This document shows positions 1-6,126 of a stretch of 7,968 bases of DNA, piece by piece. The stretch is from the NCBI GenBank assembly GCA_964625865.1, contig CAZVEV010000288.1:1-7968 (forward strand), written 5' to 3'. The notes under the pieces are model-generated. The model saw only the letters and a list, made by a program, of their open reading frames with translations, searched no databases and was not told where the DNA came from. The translations under genes and the position numbers were made by a program. Source of the DNA: CAZVEV01 sp964625865 (lineage in GTDB: Bacteria > Planctomycetota > Phycisphaerae > SM23-33). How positions within the stretch are numbered: position 1 is the stretch's first letter; the number at the start of each line of letters is the position of its first letter.

Positions 1-6
1 TTGACT

Positions 7-49
7 GGGTGTTGGGTGTGATTGTGTGTTGCTGGGGTATGGGTTGGGG
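7..49. other. G/T-rich tract with five G-runs
   Basis: The left edge holds a strand-biased G/T tract with runs of three or four Gs at 7-9, 14-16, 34-37, 41-43 and 46-49. The heptamer TGGGTGT occurs twice in a row (6-19), and GGGGTAT occurs at 34-40 and 46-52. No convincing reading frame crosses it. It may be a decayed short tandem repeat, and the last three runs are close enough to contribute to a G-quadruplex, though the 17-base gap after position 16 weakens that idea. No function is assigned. Confidence 0.3.
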
Positions 50-58
50 TATTCGTCC

Positions 59-85
59 GGCGTGCAACATGTTGCACGCCCTACT
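59..85 (+). repeat. REP-like palindrome, family A, solitary copy
   Basis: Positions 59-80 form a perfect 22-bp palindrome with half-sites GCGTGCAAC and GTTGCACGC around a central AT, followed by CCTACT. The same core plus the CCCTACT tail recurs at 7339-7364, and an inverted copy lies at 7290-7319. Three copies in under 8 kb, always outside genes, suggests a dispersed repetitive extragenic palindrome. A dyad-binding regulator site is the main alternative for this copy because it lies about 80 bases before the first gene. Confidence 0.7.
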
Positions 86-160
86 CTCTAAGTATCCGGT
101 CGGCGCGGGTATCGCGGCGCGGCGGCAATTGACTGACAATGTCAGGAAGGACACGAGACC

Positions 161-1447
161 ATGAGCGGAACGAGCAAAGGGCACCTGAGTCGGCGGGGGC
201 TTCTAAGTCGGACGGCGGCAGCGGTGGGGGGGGCGGTGGCGGCCCCTTACGTGATCACGTCGTCGGCCCTCGGCGGGGAAGGGCGCGTTTCGGCGAGCAA
301 TCGCATCGTCATGGGCGTCATCGGCATGGGGGGACGGGCACGGAACGACCTTGGCGCCTTCCTGTCCAACGCGGACGTTCAGACCGTCGCGATCTGCGAC
401 AGCCAAGCCTCGCGCCGCAAGTCGGGCAAGGGGATGGTTGACGGCAAGTACGGCAACAGCGACTGCAAGACGTACATCGACATGCGCGAGATGTTGCCCC
501 GGCGCGACATCGACGCGGTCCTGATCGCCACCGGCGACAACAACCACTCGCTGGCGGCCATCGAGTCGGCCCGCGCGGGCAAGGACATCTACTGCGAGAA
601 GCCCATGAGCGTCGTGATTGCCGAGTCGCGCGCCGTCTCGGACACGATGCGCCGGTTCTCGCGGGTCTTCCAGTGCGGCACGCAGCGGCGGACGGTGGGC
701 AACTTCGTGTTCGCGGTGAACCTCGCGCGGTCGGGCAAGCTGGGCAAGCTCAAGGCCATGCACGCCGAGAAGGCCTGGCCCGATTCGGGCGTGCACTTCG
801 AGGTCCTGCCCTCCCAGCCCACGCCGCCGCGCGACGTGGTGGACTGGGACGGCTGGCTGGGCGCGGCGATGTGGAGGCCCTACAATGCCCAGTACATCTC
901 CCGGAGGTACTGGCTGAGACACGGCGACTTCTCCGGCGGGTCGATCGCCGAGTGGGGCAGCCACACCGTCGACATCTGCCAGTGGGCCAACGACGCCGAC
1001 AACACCTCGCCGGTGGCCTACCGTGTCTACAACAAGAACAACGACGTCGAATGCACGTACGCCAACGGCGTGAAGCTGTACATTCGCAAGGGCCTGCGGT
1101 TCGGCTCGTGCCCGATCCGGATCGAGGGCGAGGAAGGCTGGGTCGAGACCGGCGATTCGGGACAGGTCGAAGTGTATCCGAAGTCCCTGATGGCCGAGCG
1201 GCGCTTCCGCGGCGGGTACCCGCAGAACAACCACGTGCGCGACTTCCTCAACTGCGTCAAGAGCCGCAAGCAGCCGGTCGCGCCGGCCGAGGGGGCCCAC
1301 CGGTCCATCACGGCCTGCCACGCGGCCAACATCTGCGTCCGCCTGGGTCGGCCCGTCAAGTGGGACCCGGTCAAGGAAGAGTTCATCGGCGACGACGAAG
1401 CCAACCGCCTGCGAACGCGGGCCTACCGCCATCCGTGGCGACTGTAG
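161..1447 (+). CDS. Tat-exported Gfo/Idh/MocA-family oxidoreductase
   Basis: A 428-residue NAD(P)-dependent oxidoreductase of the Gfo/Idh/MocA family, predicted to act outside the cytoplasm on a sugar or sugar derivative. The N-terminus has a twin-arginine signal: SRRGLL at residues 10-15, then an Ala/Gly/Val-rich segment to about residue 38. The Rossmann domain starts at about residue 48 with the dinucleotide motif GVIGMGG (52-58). The family's CEKP motif is at 145-148, with Lys147 the usual catalytic lysine. In the C-terminal domain EWGSHTVD (264-271) supplies the conserved His268 and Asp271. The ending, with GDDEAN near residue 410 and a terminal PWRL, is one I associate with planctomycete members. 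The ATG at 161 is preceded by AGGAAGG (144-150). Tat export fits a protein that folds around its cofactor before export. The substrate cannot be read from sequence. It lacks the motifs I would expect of the GH109 glycosidase branch, so a dehydrogenase or oxidoreductase is the better call. It is the first of four closely spaced genes. Confidence 0.9.
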   Translation: MSGTSKGHLSRRGLLSRTAAAVGGAVAAPYVITSSALGGEGRVSASNRIVMGVIGMGGRARNDLGAFLSNADVQTVAICDSQASRRKSGKGMVDGKYGNSDCKTYIDMREMLPRRDIDAVLIATGDNNHSLAAIESARAGKDIYCEKPMSVVIAESRAVSDTMRRFSRVFQCGTQRRTVGNFVFAVNLARSGKLGKLKAMHAEKAWPDSGVHFEVLPSQPTPPRDVVDWDGWLGAAMWRPYNAQYISRRYWLRHGDFSGGSIAEWGSHTVDICQWANDADNTSPVAYRVYNKNNDVECTYANGVKLYIRKGLRFGSCPIRIEGEEGWVETGDSGQVEVYPKSLMAERRFRGGYPQNNHVRDFLNCVKSRKQPVAPAEGAHRSITACHAANICVRLGRPVKWDPVKEEFIGDDEANRLRTRAYRHPWRL

Positions 1448-1455
1448 AGACAGTT

Positions 1456-1514
1456 TAGATTTACGATTGCTTGCCTTGAGCAACGTCGAAGGGACGATTT
1501 TAGATTTCTGGTTG
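1456..1514 (-). repeat. degenerate 7-base tandem repeats before the HEAT gene
   Basis: Read on the minus strand, 1456-1469 is two abutting heptamers, CAATCGT and AAATCTA. Positions 1494-1514 are three more in exact 7-base register: CAACCAG, AAATCTA and AAATCGT. They resemble the AATCGA heptamers upstream of the last plus-strand gene (6080-6107), but in the opposite orientation. The block is visibly richer in A/T than the flanking genes. It is probably a short tandem repeat of the kind scattered through some bacterial genomes. A promoter role is possible but not shown. Confidence 0.5.
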
Positions 1515-1546
1515 CGAACACCAAACGATCTCTGAAGGGAGATAAT

Positions 1547-3478
1547 ATGACTCGACGAATGCGTGTTACCGGTGTCTTTTGCCTCGCCGCGGTCCTGCTG
1601 GCCGCCGCCGCGCCCGGACTGGGGGCGAGTGAAGCGGAACTGATCAAGATCATCAAGGGCGATGCCCCCCGGGCGGCCAAGGACGCCGCCTGTCGCGAAC
1701 TTCAGGTGGTCGGCACGGCCAAGTGCGTCGATGCGCTGGCGGTCCTGCTGGTAGACGACACCTACTCGCACATGGCCCGTTACGCCCTGGAGCCGATGAA
1801 GTATCCCAAGGTGGGCAAGGTCCTGCGCGACGCGCTGGGCAAGACCAAGGGGGCGACCAAGGTCGGCGTGATCACGTCGCTGGGCTTCCGGAGAGACACC
1901 CAGGCGGTGGGGCAGTTGACGAAGTTGCTGGGCGATGCTGACGCGGACGTTGCGGCGGCGTCGGCTGCGGCGCTGGGACGCATCGGTACGCCCGAGGCGG
2001 CCAAGGCGCTCGATGCGCTTCGCGCCCGCGCCAAGGGCCCCCTCCGCGCCGTGGCCGCCGAGGCGTCCCTCACTGCGGCGGAGTTGCTCGTGGAACAGGG
2101 GCAGACCAAGCAGGCGATGGCGATCTGCGAAGACCTCCAGGGCGCCGACTGGCCCGACCACGTGCGACTGGGCGCCTTTGTGGGGCTGCTCGGGGCCGGG
2201 GGCGACAAGGCCGTCGACATGGCCGTCGCCGCCATCGGCGGGTCCGACGTGGGGTTCCGCGCCGTGGCGATCGCCAATTCCGGTTCGCTCAAGGGCACCG
2301 GCGTGGCCAAACGCCTGGCGGGGCAACTGGCCAAGATTCCCCCCGAGGCGCAGGTCCTGCTGATCGGCGCCCTGACGGTTCGCGGCGATACAGCCGTCCG
2401 GCCGGAGATCGTCAAGGCCGCCGGCAGCGCCGACCCGAGCGTCCGCACGGCGGCGGTGGTGGCCCTGGCAAGGCTCGGCTGCGTTGAGTGCCTGCCCGTG
2501 CTCTACAAGGCCCTGGTCGAGGGCAAGAGCGACGCCGAGAAACGGGCCGCCGTCAACAGCATGCAGGTCCTGCCCGGCGAGAAGGTCAACCCCGCGCTGC
2601 TGGCATGCATGAAGCGAGCACCCGCGCCGGCCCGCGCGGAGCTTATCGAGACACTGGCGATCCGCAAGGCTGACGGCATCGTGGGCGACCTGGTGGCCGA
2701 AGCCAAGGGCCCCGACGCATCGGTCCGCGCTGCGGCGGTCAAGGCCCTGGGCCAACTGGCGGCCGCGAGCGACCTGCCGACCGTGCTGGGACTGCTGCTT
2801 GCGCCCAAGGACGCGGGCGACGTTGACGGCATCGAACGGGCCGTCATGCGCGTGGCCCGGAAGATCGCCAACGAGGCCGCCCGTGCCGACGCCGTCCTTG
2901 TGGCGCTGAACAAGGCCTCGTCGACGCCGGTCCGCTGCTCGCTGCTGCGAACGCTCGGCGGGATCGGAAACGCCAAGGCGCTCAAGACCGTCGTCGCGGC
3001 CCTGTCGAACAGCAATGCCGACATCAAGGACGCCGCCGTCCGTGCCCTGTCGAACTGGCCTGATGCGAAGGCGCTGGACGTTTGCCTGGGCATCTTCCGA
3101 AAGACCGACTCCATGGTCCATCGCGTGCTGGCCCTGCGAGGCTGCGTGCGGCAGATCGGCCTGTCCGACCGGCCCGCCAGGGAGAAACTGGCGATCCTGG
3201 CTGAACTGATGAAGACGGCCAAGCGCGCTCCGGACCGGCGCCTGGTGCTCTCGGGCCTGGCCGGCGTGGCCGACCCGACGGCGGTGGCGGCCGTCAAACC
3301 GTACCTGAAGGACAAAGAGGTCAAGGACGAAGCCGAACTGGCGCTGCTGCGGATCGCCCAGTCGTTGCGGGAGTCGCATCCGGCCCAGGCGAAGGCGGCC
3401 GCCCAGGCCCTCTTGAAGTCAAGGAACCGGTCGGTCCGTCGCGACGCGAGCAGGCTCGTCCGCGATCTGTCGTCCTAG
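1547..3478 (+). CDS. secreted HEAT-repeat protein
   Basis: A 643-residue protein made almost wholly of helical repeats, with no catalytic motif. Residues 1-27 are a Sec signal peptide: basic MTRRMR, a hydrophobic stretch to about residue 22, and a probable cleavage site after GLGA. There is no lipobox cysteine. The mature protein carries irregular HEAT or PBS-lyase-like repeats of 30-40 residues, clearest at about 38-80, 104-150, 292-325, 390-420, 460-505 and 565-605. Their signature is D-x-x-V-R-x-A-A-x-x-A-L-x-x-L, for example around residues 295-310 and 390-405. Such solenoids usually act as protein-binding scaffolds. The start is set by AAGGGAG (1535-1541), five bases before the ATG. It begins 99 bases after the Tat oxidoreductase and ends 62 bases before the cupin gene, so co-transcription is likely. 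Both this protein and its upstream neighbour are exported, which makes a periplasmic partnership possible but unproven. Confidence 0.85.
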   Translation: MTRRMRVTGVFCLAAVLLAAAAPGLGASEAELIKIIKGDAPRAAKDAACRELQVVGTAKCVDALAVLLVDDTYSHMARYALEPMKYPKVGKVLRDALGKTKGATKVGVITSLGFRRDTQAVGQLTKLLGDADADVAAASAAALGRIGTPEAAKALDALRARAKGPLRAVAAEASLTAAELLVEQGQTKQAMAICEDLQGADWPDHVRLGAFVGLLGAGGDKAVDMAVAAIGGSDVGFRAVAIANSGSLKGTGVAKRLAGQLAKIPPEAQVLLIGALTVRGDTAVRPEIVKAAGSADPSVRTAAVVALARLGCVECLPVLYKALVEGKSDAEKRAAVNSMQVLPGEKVNPALLACMKRAPAPARAELIETLAIRKADGIVGDLVAEAKGPDASVRAAAVKALGQLAAASDLPTVLGLLLAPKDAGDVDGIERAVMRVARKIANEAARADAVLVALNKASSTPVRCSLLRTLGGIGNAKALKTVVAALSNSNADIKDAAVRALSNWPDAKALDVCLGIFRKTDSMVHRVLALRGCVRQIGLSDRPAREKLAILAELMKTAKRAPDRRLVLSGLAGVADPTAVAAVKPYLKDKEVKDEAELALLRIAQSLRESHPAQAKAAAQALLKSRNRSVRRDASRLVRDLSS

Positions 3479-3490
3479 CAGACTGCCCCG

Positions 3491-3506
3491 TCGCCTGCGA
3501 AGGCGA
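3491..3506 (+). other. small intergenic hairpin
   Basis: TCGCCT and AGGCGA form a perfect 6-bp stem closed by GCGA, a GNRA-type tetraloop, in the 62-base gap between the HEAT and cupin genes. No T-run follows, so it is not a standard terminator. It could stabilise or partly attenuate the downstream message. A chance hairpin in high-GC DNA is a real alternative. Confidence 0.25.
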
Positions 3507-3540
3507 ACGAACATGACCACGTAATAGCGAGAGAACACAC

Positions 3541-4758
3541 ATGAGCGACAAGACACTGGCCGCAAGGGCGTTGGACCAGGGAAACGGGATTGTACGGCTG
3601 GCCCCCGCGTGGGTGCCTCGGGTCTTCTGCGTCCCCGGGCGACGGATCAAGCTGCATCCGGACGACTACTTCGCACTCGGGACCAATCGCGGCGGGCTGG
3701 ACGAGCGCTGGTTCGCGTCGACCACGCCGGCGGACAACGGCCCGCTGACCAGCGAGAACGAGGGCCTTAACTACATCGTCGTCGAAGACGGCGGCACGAC
3801 CGAGAAGGTCCTGCTCCGCGACGCGGTGGACGAGTTGCAGGAGGCGATGATCGGCAAGCTGTGGGAGCCGTATCGCGGCTGGCCGATGTTCTCGAAGTTC
3901 TTCGACAACCAGGCGGCCCTGCCGCTGCACATCCACCACCGCGACGAGCACGCCGCGCGCGTCCGCGCCAGCGGCAAGCCGGAGGCGTACTACTTCCCGC
4001 CGCAGGTCAACAACCACGGCGGGGACTTCCCGTACACGTTTTTCGGCATCGCCCCGGGCGTGACGAAGGAGCAAGTCTGCCAGGCGCTGAAGAACTTCGG
4101 CGCCGGCGACAACCGCATTACCGATCTGTCGGTGGCCTACCGCCTCAAGCCGGGCACGGGGTGGGATTTGCCCCCCGGGATCCTGCACGCACCGGGCAGC
4201 CTGTGCAGCTACGAGCCGCAAAAGGCCTCCGACGTGTTCGCGCTGTACGAGTCGCTGACCGGCGACGTGGTGATCCCCGAGCCGCTGCTCTGGAAGGACT
4301 GCCCCGAAGACGAGATGGACAACTTCGACTACCTCGTCGACGTGATCGACTGGGAAGCGAACGTCGATCCGGAGTTCAAGGCCAAGCACTTCATGGAGCC
4401 GCTGCCGGTGGACGACCTGGCGGCCATGCAGGGCGAGGGCTACGAAGACCGCTGGGTCTGCTACAAGTCCCCCGACTTCAGCGCCAAGGAACTGACGATC
4501 CTGCCCGGCGCGACGGTCACCGTCAAAGACGGCGGGGCCTACGGGTTGATTGTGATGCAGGGTCACGGCACGATGGGCGTCTGGGACATCGAGACCCCTG
4601 CGCTGATCCGCTACGGACAGTTGACGTATGACGAGTTCTTCGTCTCCGAGCAGGCGGCGAGAGAAGGCGTGACGATCACCAACCCGAGCAAGGCCGACCC
4701 GCTGGTAATGTTGAAGCACTTCGGCCCCGACGCACACGACAACATGCCCATGGGCTAG
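3541..4758 (+). CDS. mannose-6-phosphate isomerase-like metal cupin
   Basis: A 405-residue cytoplasmic protein (no signal peptide) that matches the class I phosphomannose isomerase plan. Residues 128-138 (LPLHIHHRDEH) align with the family's metal-site segment LSIQ-x-HPDD-x-A. KPEAYYF (146-152) matches the KTEMWYI segment with the metal-binding glutamate, here Glu148. PPGILHAPG (211-219) matches the segment carrying the last metal-binding histidine, here His216. Predicted ligands are therefore His130 or His133, His132, Glu148 and His216. The usual glutamine ligand is replaced by His130, so the site is richer in histidine than a true phosphomannose isomerase. A second cupin-like domain (about 313-395) contains the LPGATVTV turn and the GHGTMGVWD strand. 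The likely job is metal-dependent isomerisation or epimerisation of a sugar or sugar phosphate, but the substrate is unproven. The ATG at 3541 has only a weak purine-rich GCGAGAG (3527-3533) upstream. The TIM-barrel gene starts 34 bases after its stop. Confidence 0.75.
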   Translation: MSDKTLAARALDQGNGIVRLAPAWVPRVFCVPGRRIKLHPDDYFALGTNRGGLDERWFASTTPADNGPLTSENEGLNYIVVEDGGTTEKVLLRDAVDELQEAMIGKLWEPYRGWPMFSKFFDNQAALPLHIHHRDEHAARVRASGKPEAYYFPPQVNNHGGDFPYTFFGIAPGVTKEQVCQALKNFGAGDNRITDLSVAYRLKPGTGWDLPPGILHAPGSLCSYEPQKASDVFALYESLTGDVVIPEPLLWKDCPEDEMDNFDYLVDVIDWEANVDPEFKAKHFMEPLPVDDLAAMQGEGYEDRWVCYKSPDFSAKELTILPGATVTVKDGGAYGLIVMQGHGTMGVWDIETPALIRYGQLTYDEFFVSEQAAREGVTITNPSKADPLVMLKHFGPDAHDNMPMG

Positions 4759-4792
4759 ACGCCCGGGCGACGGACAACGGAAAGGATACCTC

Positions 4793-5842
4793 ATGGCAGA
4801 TCATCCGAACACGTACCCGAAGTTGCATAACGCGGCCTGGCCCGGGCTGGTGGGCAAGGGCGACGGCGGCGAGCCGCCGATCGACCTGGACACGATGCTC
4901 GACCTGACGTGCGCCGCGGAAGTCGACGGCGTGAAGTTCGACGGGATCGACCTGTTCCTGTTCGCCCCGCACGTGGACATCGACGCGTCCGACGACGACA
5001 TCAAGGCACTGGCCGACAACGTCCAGGGGCGCGGGCTGGACGTGGGCACGGTGGTGGCGCCGGTGTGGCCTCCCACGGGCGGCGGCTCGGCGGCCGACGA
5101 GTCCCAGCGGGAGGCGTTTCTCGGGCAGGTCCGCAAGGGCTGCCGTATCGCCAAGGCCCTCCGCGATCTGGGCGTGCGCCCCAACGGCGCGGTGCGGATC
5201 GACTCGGCGGTCGATCCCGGCACGTGGGCCGAGGACCCCGAGGGCAACCAGGAGCGTATCGCCGAGACGTTCCGCCAGGCCTGCGACATCGCGGCCGACC
5301 ACGGCGAGATGCTGGCCGCCGAGGGCGAAATCTGCTGGGGCGGCATGCACAGTTGGCGGCGGATGGTGCAACTGCTCGATATGGTCGGACGGCCCGACAC
5401 GCTGGGCTTCCAGGCGGACATGGCCCACACGCTGCTGTACCTGCTGGGCTACAATGCCCCCGAGGACGCGATCCTGCCCGCCGACTTCGCCTGGGACAGC
5501 GCCGAGGCCCTCGACGCGGCCTACGAGAAGCTCACCGGCGCACTGCAGCCGTGGACGATTGACCTGCACGTGGCGCAGAACGACGCGACGGTCAAGGGCT
5601 CCGGCTCGCACGACAAGACGGGCAAGCACTGCCTGCCCAACGACCCGGCGGGCAAGCTGGACATCACGCACTATGCGGGATACTGGCTGCGCGACAGGAA
5701 CGGCGAGACGACACAGCGGATCAAGCACCTCTGCTGGGACGGCTGCATGTTCTCCAACGAGATCATGACACAGCCCCAGACGTGGAACGACATTCTCGCC
5801 GCCATGCTTGACGTGCGCGACGCGTACGGCTGGGTGGAATAG
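4793..5842 (+). CDS. xylose isomerase-like TIM-barrel sugar isomerase/epimerase or lyase
   Basis: A 349-residue protein of the xylose-isomerase-like TIM-barrel superfamily (AP endonuclease 2 type), with no signal peptide. The metal-site residues typical of the fold can be proposed in order: Glu177 in LAAEGEICWGG (174-184), Asp209 with His212 in QADMAHT (207-213), His259 with Asp264 in IDLHVAQND (256-264), and Glu323 in SNEIM (321-325). Enzymes with this layout isomerise or epimerise sugars, dehydrate inosose, or eliminate across a 3-keto sugar. It is somewhat longer than many members, with an insert of about 50 residues between the His259 and Glu323 elements. The start is supported by GGAAAGGA (4779-4786), six bases before the ATG. 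The 34-base gap to the cupin gene points to one transcript and to consecutive steps on the same substrate. The reaction cannot be chosen from sequence alone. Confidence 0.8.
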   Translation: MADHPNTYPKLHNAAWPGLVGKGDGGEPPIDLDTMLDLTCAAEVDGVKFDGIDLFLFAPHVDIDASDDDIKALADNVQGRGLDVGTVVAPVWPPTGGGSAADESQREAFLGQVRKGCRIAKALRDLGVRPNGAVRIDSAVDPGTWAEDPEGNQERIAETFRQACDIAADHGEMLAAEGEICWGGMHSWRRMVQLLDMVGRPDTLGFQADMAHTLLYLLGYNAPEDAILPADFAWDSAEALDAAYEKLTGALQPWTIDLHVAQNDATVKGSGSHDKTGKHCLPNDPAGKLDITHYAGYWLRDRNGETTQRIKHLCWDGCMFSNEIMTQPQTWNDILAAMLDVRDAYGWVE

Positions 5843-5860
5843 ACTCGCTGGAAGAACTGC

Positions 5861-6017
5861 CACCACCGGGCTTGTCCCGGTGGAGCACTGATTCGTCACT
5901 AGCCGAGTGATTCCCATTCTTCCCTCCTCCCCGCCCGCCGAAGGCGGGCGGGGAGGAGGGGGGCGGAGTCGTCAGCTAGTGATGAATCACCGTTCCACGG
6001 GGACAAGCCCCGTGGTG
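5861..6017. repeat. 157-bp composite inverted repeat, family B
   Basis: Two 43-base arms, 5861-5903 and 5975-6017, are inverted copies matching at 37 of 43 positions. Each arm holds its own hairpin: CCACCGGG/CCCGGTGG with loop CTTGT (5863-5883), and CCACGGGG/CCCCGTGG with loop ACAAG (5995-6015). Two of the six arm differences are a C-to-G and its pairing G-to-C, so both inner hairpins stay perfect. The 71 bases between the arms contain an 18-bp GC hairpin (5922-5960). This fits a bacterial interspersed mosaic element or a small non-autonomous inverted-repeat element. No target-site duplication is obvious at its edges. It fills most of the gap between the TIM-barrel and the last dehydrogenase gene. 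Confidence 0.75.
5922..5960. terminator. perfect 18-bp GC hairpin, possible terminator
   Basis: Positions 5922-5939 and 5943-5960 pair perfectly over 18 bp, almost all G-C, around the three-base loop GAA. It lies 80 bases after the stop of the TIM-barrel gene and could halt or pause transcription there. No T-run follows on the plus strand, so it is not a classic intrinsic terminator. It may simply be the core of the surrounding composite repeat. Confidence 0.4.
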
Positions 6018-6079
6018 ACGTAACGACCGTTGCATGTGCGCGACGCGTCACGTAATTCGTCGATTGTCGCACCGGGAGC

Positions 6080-6107
6080 CAATCGACAATCGGAAATCGA
6101 TAATCGA
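6080..6107 (+). repeat. four 7-base tandem repeats before the last dehydrogenase gene
   Basis: Four consecutive heptamers (CAATCGA, CAATCGG, AAATCGA, TAATCGA) share the core AATCG in exact 7-base register. The block ends 19 bases before the start codon and runs directly into the TTCTGAAAGGAA leader. Similar heptamers, inverted, precede the HEAT gene, which also has a TCTGAAGGGA leader. The repeat makes this region A/T-richer than its surroundings. Whether it has a regulatory role is not visible. Confidence 0.55.
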
Positions 6108-6111
6108 TTCT

Positions 6112-6119
6112 GAAAGGAA
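6112..6119 (+). promoter_or_regulatory. ribosome binding site setting the start of the last dehydrogenase gene
   Basis: GAAAGGAA lies seven bases before the ATG at 6127. The frame is open back to an ATG at 6034, but those 31 extra codons would translate the heptamer repeat and intergenic DNA, and the Rossmann strand begins right after the 6127 ATG. The internal start is therefore preferred. Confidence 0.8.
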
Positions 6120-6126
6120 CAGACAC

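Noticed and set aside
1..29. TTGACT at the left edge as a -35 promoter box
   Set aside because: No acceptable -10 box lies 16-18 bases downstream. I found no convincing sigma-70 promoter before gene 1 or before the gene at 6127.
59..85. CRISPR-like repeats from the recurring palindromes
   Set aside because: The three copies are not regularly spaced, have no spacers between them, and there are no cas genes.
133..145. CTGAC-AAT-GTCAG dyad just before gene 1
   Set aside because: A 5-bp stem with a 3-base loop overlapping the ribosome site is too short to separate from chance, though an operator is conceivable.
203..3379. A 1058-codon open frame on the minus strand across genes 1 and 2
   Set aside because: It is in the mirror register, where its codons are reverse complements of sense codons. 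Its stops would need sense TTA, CTA or TCA, which are rare in this high-GC DNA. It crosses the heptamer-repeat gap, has a low-complexity composition and no recognisable domain.
6034..6126. An upstream ATG extending the last dehydrogenase by 31 residues
   Set aside because: The extension translates intergenic DNA and the heptamer repeat, has no family similarity, and the ATG at 6127 has a good ribosome site seven bases before it.
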